Assembly: GCA_964387885.1 (NCBI GenBank)
Contig: CAYLYZ010000151.1
Coordinates: 1-11,100, forward strand
Direction of reading: 5' to 3'
Length of the DNA: 11,100 nt
From: JABGPL01 sp964387885
GTDB lineage: Bacteria > Electryoneota > AABM5-125-24 > Hatepunaeales > Hatepunaeaceae
The notes beneath the pieces are model-generated. The model was given only the letters and a program-made list of their open reading frames with translations, ran no database searches and was not told the origin of the DNA. The position numbers were made by a program, and so were the translations under genes. Shown here piece by piece: positions 7,201 to 11,100 of the stretch; the stretch's first letter is position 1, and the number at the start of each line of letters is the position of its first letter.

Positions 7201-10112
7201 ATTGCTCCTTGCACCCTCTGAAAATATGCCAGGTAAATACCTTCGGAAATTTCGGCGCGAGCAAAGTCAGGATATCCAATAGTATTACCCCTGATCAGGA
7301 GATCAGAAAATGCAGCATAGATAACGCTGATTTGGGCTTGATGAGAATCGGGCCAACCGGCATTTTCAAAATTATTCATTATCTGCGAGTTGGTAATCTG
7401 GCTATTTCCACTGAAGATGCTATTCAGGCTGATTCCCATAAATTCATTATTTGTGACATGGGTATTGTCGATTGTGATTTCTGAGGAAACTTCAACTCCA
7501 CCACCTCCCTCATCGGTTACTGGGTCCCATGTTTCACCTGCAAAAAACAGACCATCTCCTCCATTGTTGGAAATTGTGAATCCAAACTGATTGCAGTCTC
7601 GGATGTCAGCATCGAACACAAACGACTGTCCAAGCGCACCTTCGCCAACCTCCCATATATCGATCGGAAGTGGACCAAGCCCATTTCTCTCCTGATGGTG
7701 GAAAGCATATTGGGTGCTGACTGTGCCATTTGCGCCATTAGTCATGACTCCACTTGCATTTATCTCAAGCATTTCAGCATGGTATATTTCTATCCCAACA
7801 TCACCATTATTATTTACTAAACCACCATTTGTAACACTTACCCAGGACCGGTCATAGCAATAATCGTAAATGCCTCGATTTGTATTTTCTGCAACATTTG
7901 AATTATTAACAAAAATCCTATGACCGCCACCCTGTGCCAAAATACCGGACATGTCATCAGGATCTCCATTATTATTTGGCACACAGTCGTTATCGTCTAC
8001 TGTTGAGTTCTCCAGAAGTGTGACCGTGCAATCAAAACAAGCATCTTCATCAGGAACAGGACCGGGAATTACATGACACTGCAGAAACTCAAAATCTTCA
8101 ACAAAATCACCCCAAAACCAAATACCGCATCCTATGTTGTCATCGATCTGACATCCATCACGGACGATAACATCGCAACGGACAGTATTTTTTGCGAATA
8201 TCCCATTGAAGCCATTGAAAGTAATTGAAGAAATTGGCAATATCCCACCGATGTCCTCCGTACCGATGAATAATTCTGTTTCGTACGTCGCGAACATGTA
8301 AATGCCATCTCGCTCATTATCGAAAATTATTGAATTATTTGAGAGAGTAAATACATTTCTTTCTGAAGCATTCCCTCGATTCCCTGGTCGAGCGACTCGC
8401 CAATCAGTAACGCGACTACCTACAATTGCAACTCCATGTCCTTCGTCTCTTTGATTCGCCCAACCTCCTGCCTGATCACCATTTTGATTAATTTGAGTAT
8501 TGTTTGTGGCGATCACATCATTATCATCACCGAAGATATAAATTCCATCTAGATGATTTTCGTTGATAAGCGAATGGTTAATGGAGGCATCGATAAAATC
8601 TCCAAAAATATGAATTCCTACTTCTTGGTTTAAATTAACCGTAGAAGAGTTTACTATTTCAATCTCGCCCTGATCGGACCCAAAATAAATTCCATGATCG
8701 TCATTTTCGTTGATGTTGGAATTGTCAATATTTAGTATTTGATTGTCGCCAAAATTGATTCTAATACCAGCTGTTGTAAATGAGGATTTTTGTAAATCTT
8801 GTCCCTGCACCTGTTGCCTTCGTTCCTGAGCTACTATTAAATCATTAACTCCGTTGTTATTTACAGTCGATCCCGTAGTATTGATAACTGTATTTGCTCC
8901 TCTCACGAAAATGCCATCCAGTGAGTTTAAATCAACAGATGAATTTGTAATTAGTACACGAGCATCATCACCAATAGCGTCGTTCTCGATTCGGGGATTC
9001 CTACCAGAAAATATACCACACCCACCATCAAGATCATCCGGTGGAGGGTTTTCAACATCTCCCAATATTCCTCTTTTTCTGAAACGATCTTCTTCCCAAA
9101 TCTGGTCATGGAATTTCGGTGCTCTTAGATAAGTACTTGTAATTTCTGAGTCGTCTTGAAGTGTCACCTGACAATGTTGACCTCCCCCAGTACTGATTCC
9201 CATCATACAAATGCCCGTAAAGAGAGAATGAGCCAAGGTAGTACCATCCATAAGGACGGAAGGATCTATACCCTGTAGTTTTAGACCAAATGCATCTCCT
9301 GTATACATTGGGATTGGGTTGTCCTCCCCGTCAAATGTAATCCAGCGCCTTGTTTCAACATTGTTCACACCATTAGAGTAATCGATATCAATTACTGCAT
9401 TTTCTTCCGCGTCAATCCGGCATCCAAGCATTGCTACGAGAGTTGTATTGAAAAATTGATTGCCTGAACTTTCAAATAGGAAACCACCCGCACAGTAATC
9501 AGGTACGTTGGGATATGTCTCTCTAACAGTGTCCCAGAATTCCTCTCTAACATGTAAAGGGTACTGAAAATATGGTGTGTAAGTTACGTAGTAATTCCCA
9601 AGATCTGGCCACGGTGAAAAAACAATTGGATTACCTCCATTAACTCCGCATGTAAGAACATGACCATCTCTGAAAGTCATTCGACATATCTGCGCTAGAT
9701 CATCAGCAGCTTCCCAATAATTATCCTCTCCGTACTCTTCTGTTGGTCGAAGACCAAACCAAATTGTAACCCCGGGTTCAACGACCAGGTTGGCGTCGAT
9801 CTCTCCATCACCATCACCAAATACGAGGTCAGACATTACAATATAGTCAACATTGTCGTAGTTGTTATTTGGTTCATTATCACCATCATCGTTCTGAATA
9901 GTTAGTGTGATTACCCCATTAACAATCATGTTCTCCAAGTAGTCCTGTTCCAAGAGGAAACACTCACCCTCGTCTGGATCGTGAAGTGCTCTTAAATCTT
10001 GTGGGATGAATTTTGGCCAACCAACGCGAGCCCCTACTTCCCTTTGTTCAACTGCGGTTGCATATGAGGTCAACACTGCAACTAGAATTAGGACATACAG
10101 CATTTTTTTCAT
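4284..10112 (-). CDS. Giant secreted beta-helix protein with TPR-like region and T9SS sorting domain
   Basis: The 1942-residue protein has a Sec signal peptide (MKKMLYVLILVAVLTSYATA, cleavage likely after Ala20). Much of residues 80-1660 reads as right-handed parallel beta-helix. The clearest coils are at about 380-775, where motifs such as INENxxDGIYIFGD recur every 24-26 residues (GI pairs near 449, 474, 499, 523 and again 723, 747, 773). Further coils follow later (FGVYIHS, TGILVPP, GVAVYSSQVNIFGD, RGVYLWNN). The protein is rich in Asn and Asp, with loops such as DGDGEIDA that could bind calcium. Residues 1679-1840 are alpha-helical and TPR-like (ALFGNGEYESASRMFARAI, EEGRFEEAIAAYDEM). Residues 1855-1942 are a type IX sorting domain (FPNPFNSTANISYDL, LFDLSGREV, SGVYMVLF). 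Beta-helices of this kind often bind or cut polysaccharide, but I see no certain catalytic site, so it may be a structural surface protein. Start: ATG at 10112, with AAAGGAAG (10125-10118) 5 bases upstream. Confidence 0.92.
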   Translation of the reverse strand: MKKMLYVLILVAVLTSYATAVEQREVGARVGWPKFIPQDLRALHDPDEGECFLLEQDYLENMIVNGVITLTIQNDDGDNEPNNNYDNVDYIVMSDLVFGDGDGEIDANLVVEPGVTIWFGLRPTEEYGEDNYWEAADDLAQICRMTFRDGHVLTCGVNGGNPIVFSPWPDLGNYYVTYTPYFQYPLHVREEFWDTVRETYPNVPDYCAGGFLFESSGNQFFNTTLVAMLGCRIDAEENAVIDIDYSNGVNNVETRRWITFDGEDNPIPMYTGDAFGLKLQGIDPSVLMDGTTLAHSLFTGICMMGISTGGGQHCQVTLQDDSEITSTYLRAPKFHDQIWEEDRFRKRGILGDVENPPPDDLDGGCGIFSGRNPRIENDAIGDDARVLITNSSVDLNSLDGIFVRGANTVINTTGSTVNNNGVNDLIVAQERRQQVQGQDLQKSSFTTAGIRINFGDNQILNIDNSNINENDDHGIYFGSDQGEIEIVNSSTVNLNQEVGIHIFGDFIDASINHSLINENHLDGIYIFGDDNDVIATNNTQINQNGDQAGGWANQRDEGHGVAIVGSRVTDWRVARPGNRGNASERNVFTLSNNSIIFDNERDGIYMFATYETELFIGTEDIGGILPISSITFNGFNGIFAKNTVRCDVIVRDGCQIDDNIGCGIWFWGDFVEDFEFLQCHVIPGPVPDEDACFDCTVTLLENSTVDDNDCVPNNNGDPDDMSGILAQGGGHRIFVNNSNVAENTNRGIYDYCYDRSWVSVTNGGLVNNNGDVGIEIYHAEMLEINASGVMTNGANGTVSTQYAFHHQERNGLGPLPIDIWEVGEGALGQSFVFDADIRDCNQFGFTISNNGGDGLFFAGETWDPVTDEGGGGVEVSSEITIDNTHVTNNEFMGISLNSIFSGNSQITNSQIMNNFENAGWPDSHQAQISVIYAAFSDLLIRGNTIGYPDFARAEISEGIYLAYFQRVQGAIFDRDETLNCFVENNDILRAEYGLIADRFENLRLYIRPTTDEQEVTNYAEYNRFINNENFGVYIHSLPNNFVPEPEILHSTAFIIDATEFDHSAIFDDATHIEVIGGIRGFEGENLVDFGTIRKCSFTNADTSIHTLWDEGVIEFADRRNPDIHVHNNFYQFSDFADVVHIYDQFWGMGENTLIYNNTFTGNFMNNRIGIEAVDGNGMDPLPDLSVFNNHFEDLTTGILVPPFGDPQHFPTNNFINVGPPFGINCDGARGQNDEWYNYPALRYNNTERLDWNSPLINLGWPGNANEYLDVTEVYEGAFNTNANDIGCTGGLFAGILDHYHYNMHPGTVGNPSRWIEDKPVDQNHPEFQVPYDFPHVPDDEYEANADIDAFGNPDGVMNLTKNSAFFMRQGLSVIAEDAVIDASDGDGNPDDPMYFASFEDDLWFQILIQFEDAITSSFQGCDISGSMDGFYISSVNQGGQPNEWVEIEDCYIHDITEQGVAVYSSQVNIFGDDIEPGFQAPFRNIITRVGPDNPTGVSERGVYLWNNDADYVTITGTAVTECGPAVSGEWKSSGIVAVSSDPIIDDALLANNGVNGLACFDSAPQLTGWEGVSTDFLNNGQGFNPDMQGVMDRIDGAEMSLQSGSGPIMSFCDIVEEHLNNGFPWGYLIYKDGFTNPARLEVHDSFWGGNDPGDEGNGNYDQYFWDDQLDNISTDDWSNINIDNVSFDRGLALFGNGEYESASRMFARAINDNPNSGEAVTSVRYLLYCYKRLQRDFDDLRGFYTNRIRNLNRCELSRRIRFIMPRILTEEGRFEEAIAAYDEMSNNAEFRLDSLEARFMNLQWREIFERQGGQLDAIGVREIRSAVSETARLFRQVDFDERTSLGVLAELPEAFALHPVFPNPFNSTANISYDLKTDADVSLRLFDLSGREVAHLVDCQQAAGKYSLVWNADGAASGVYMVLFKASGSESFEINRKVVLMK

Positions 10113-10141
10113 GATTACTTCCTTTGAGTATAAAAATGAAA

Positions 10142-10207
10142 CTGTTGAAAATACAGAATATTTCTGTTAAATCACTTATAATATTTGATTAACAGAACTT
10201 AAAACAG
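10142..10207. promoter_or_regulatory. Cluster of CTGTT/AACAG half-sites upstream of the giant gene
   Basis: Five copies of the same short half-site lie 30-95 bp upstream of the ATG at 10112: CTGTT at 10142-10146, ACAG at 10153-10156, CTGTT at 10164-10168, AACAG at 10191-10195 and AACAG at 10203-10207. Two make dyads: ACAGAA-TAT-TTCTGT (10153-10167), and TTCTGTTAA(A)TCA against TGATTAACAGAA (10162-10174, 10186-10197) around an AT-rich centre. The centre holds weak -10-like hexamers on both strands (TATAAT on plus at 10177-10182). This looks like a promoter with operator sites, but AT-rich DNA gives such patterns easily. No gene is visible in 10113-10330. Confidence 0.3.
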
Positions 10208-10330
10208 ACTATTCAACGCAATTGTGCGCTTGTATTAATTACGATTACTGAAATCGAATAAGGCAGAAAAATCAGCTTATTTGGTTATGTGTGATTTTTG
10301 ACAAATGCGATCAAATTACGTTTCTATACA

Positions 10331-10370
10331 AAAACAGAAAAACCCCACCAAGGTTTAGTACCAAGCGGGG
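10331..10370 (-). terminator. Intrinsic terminator, minus strand
   Basis: Read on the minus strand, CCCCGCT (10370-10364) pairs with GGTGGGG (10349-10343), and an inner GGT/ACC stem closes a small loop. A long T-rich tail follows (TTTTTCTGTTTTT, 10342-10330). This is the clearest intrinsic terminator in the window. It cannot serve the giant gene, which begins further downstream, so it must end a transcript that starts to the right, probably that of the broken small gene at 10416-10704. Confidence 0.7.
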
Positions 10371-10379
10371 CAAACATAT

Positions 10380-10409
10380 CTTTCCGAACCAACAAATACG
10401 GCTGGAAAG
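10380..10409 (-). other. Stem-loop just before the terminator
   Basis: On the minus strand CTTTCCAGCC (10409-10400) pairs with GGTT-C-GGAAAG (10390-10380) around a 9-base loop, about ten pairs with one G-U and one bulged C. It sits between the TGA at 10418-10416 and the terminator. It could be an ordinary 3'-UTR structure, or the body of a small RNA that ends at that terminator. Confidence 0.35.
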
Positions 10410-10415
10410 GAAGTG

Positions 10416-10704
10416 TCAGACAACTTCTCTATGATCAAACGATGTGAAAAGTCCAGAACCATAATAATCTTCTGCTAGCAAAACAAAGGATGTGATTTCA
10501 AAAAAACTACGAACAATTTCATATCTATCACCAATATAACAATATTTTCTTTCTAATCCAAATCGTTAGAAATACTTCTTTGCCTAACATTGTCTTTATC
10601 CTTTTACTAGTATAATCATTAAACATTTCCTTTTTGACACTCTGTATTATGCAAATAAATGCCATTAAAATCAAGTCATAAAGATGTTTAGTTTTAGACG
10701 CCAT
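10416..10704 (-). pseudogene. Frameshifted small gene, unknown function
   Basis: An ATG at 10704 has AAGGG (10717-10713) 8 bases upstream. It opens a frame of 58 codons (start MASKTKHLYDLILMAFICII) that stops at TGA 10530-10528. The next frame is open from 10565 to TGA at 10418-10416, has no start of its own and reads like protein (KYCYIGDRYEIVRSFFEI, then FVLLAEDYYGSGLFTSF). Removing one A from the A4 run read on the minus strand at 10548-10545 would join them into a 95-residue protein, basic and then hydrophobic at the N side and more acidic at the C side. An intrinsic terminator follows. I recognise no family. Alternatives are a sequencing error at the homopolymer, programmed frameshifting, or two chance frames. 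A GTG at 10713 could extend the start by three codons. Confidence 0.4.
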
Positions 10705-10739
10705 TTTTGACACCCTTGCATTTTAGGAATGTTTGGAGC

Positions 10740-10768
10740 AGTTTATCAAGTTCTTAATTGTGTGTAAA
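10740..10768 (-). promoter_or_regulatory. Weak promoter candidate for the small broken gene
   Basis: On the minus strand TTTACA (10768-10763, 5 of 6 to the -35 consensus) lies 17 bases from TAAACT (10745-10740, 4 of 6 to the -10 consensus). The spacing and position, about 35 bp before the ATG at 10704, are reasonable. The DNA is AT-rich and FCB bacteria often use divergent promoter motifs, so this is only a candidate. The rest of 10705-10947 shows nothing convincing. Confidence 0.2.
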
Positions 10769-10947
10769 TATCTTTTTGCACAAATTTATTGACCCAACCT
10801 ACTCATAGAAACAAAACGTAATGATGAAGAAAAATAATAACTGAACGTGCTAAAGCTATTTCCAATAGTAACGTCAGATGAGCCCAAAATAGAATTTAAT
10901 TACTTGCATGATTGTGCAACTTCTGTAAAAGAAAGTAAAAAGGAATA

Positions 10948-11100
10948 TCAATTTTCCTGTTGTAAGTAAATTAACCGATGTTTTAAGAATGAGATAAAAT
11001 TATCTCTCAAATAGAGAAGAAATTTACCCTCCTTTCCAATTGGACGAGGGAAACTCGGCTCATTAGCCCATCTATGTATAGTCCCAATTGAAACAAAAAT
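10948..11100 (-). CDS. AlpA/excisionase-type helix-turn-helix protein, C-terminal part
   Basis: The last 50 codons of a minus-strand gene run in from the right edge and end at TGA 10950-10948. The translation contains VSIGTIHRWANE, then SFPRPIGKEGKF, then LRDNFISFLKHR. This follows the AlpA/HTH_17 pattern: a recognition helix (VSxxTIxRW), the FPxPI turn, a basic/aromatic strand and a terminal helix after an Asp. Proteins of this size (about 60-80 residues) act as excisionases or as small DNA-binding activators of prophage and integrative-element genes. The N-terminal helix and the start lie outside the window. A MerR-like or other small HTH protein is possible. Its presence fits a mobile context, though the recombinase lies more than 9 kb away and may not be its partner. 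Confidence 0.6.
   Translation of the reverse strand: MFVSIGTIHRWANEPSFPRPIGKEGKFLLYLRDNFISFLKHRLIYLQQEN

Noticed and set aside
4712..9132. Several 60-110 codon frames on both strands inside the giant gene
   Set aside because: They overlap the beta-helix gene, whose periodic protein repeats and ends are clear. None has its own ribosome binding site with a recognisable product.
4284..10112. Autotransporter (type V) or polymorphic outer-membrane protein
   Set aside because: There is no C-terminal beta-barrel. The end is instead a type IX sorting domain with FPNPFNST and a final short strand ending in KVVLMK.
10849..10971. Short plus-strand frame starting at GTG (VLKLFPIVTSDEPK...) opposite and just left of the AlpA-like gene
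   Set aside because: Only about 40 codons, no ribosome binding site, and its end overlaps the better supported minus-strand gene. Too weak to call.
1..11100. CRISPR array, rRNA genes, riboswitch or replication origin
   Set aside because: No regularly spaced direct repeats, no rRNA-like sequence and no recognisable aptamer or DnaA-box cluster were seen on either strand.

Overview
The window most likely comes from a Gram-negative bacterium of the FCB superphylum or a related candidate phylum (Zixibacteria, KSB1, Cloacimonetes or Marinimicrobia type). The main reason is that both large genes encode secreted proteins ending in a type IX secretion (Por) sorting domain of the FPNPFNST...YDL type. 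They also carry the low-complexity secreted repeat architectures (LVIVD, right-handed beta-helix) common in those lineages. The exact phylum cannot be fixed from this stretch. All convincing genes are on the minus strand.

Layout, left to right. Positions 1-416 hold no intact gene. They contain a palindromic hairpin (79-102) and a small minus-strand reading frame with a good ribosome binding site but two in-frame TAA codons (178-351). Positions 417-1490 encode a complete tyrosine recombinase. Its first codons lie inside a perfect 16-bp inverted repeat with a 6-bp centre (1438-1475) whose inner 11-bp arms look like the XerD half of bacterial dif sites. A poorer copy (287-314) lies beyond the gene's other end. 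Positions 1575-4103 encode a secreted protein of about 14 LVIVD-type repeats, an ASH/choice-of-anchor-D-like domain and a sorting domain, followed by a probable terminator (1538-1566). A 180-bp spacer with three hairpins separates it from 4284-10112. That gene encodes a 1942-residue secreted beta-helix protein with an alpha-helical TPR-like segment and a sorting domain. Positions 10113-11100 are visibly AT-rich. They contain dyads upstream of the giant gene, a frameshifted small gene with its own terminator, and, cut by the right edge, the C-terminal part of an AlpA/excisionase-type helix-turn-helix protein.

How the parts relate: the two large proteins are predicted to be exported by Sec, moved through the outer membrane by a type IX system encoded elsewhere, and displayed or released. 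They are probably separate transcription units. The recombinase with its dif-like site, the AlpA-like gene at the far side and the broken small genes in AT-rich flanks suggest that the two surface-protein genes sit in, or next to, a mobile or formerly mobile region. That last point is inference. The most novel item is the symmetrical dif-like site inside the 5' end of the recombinase gene.
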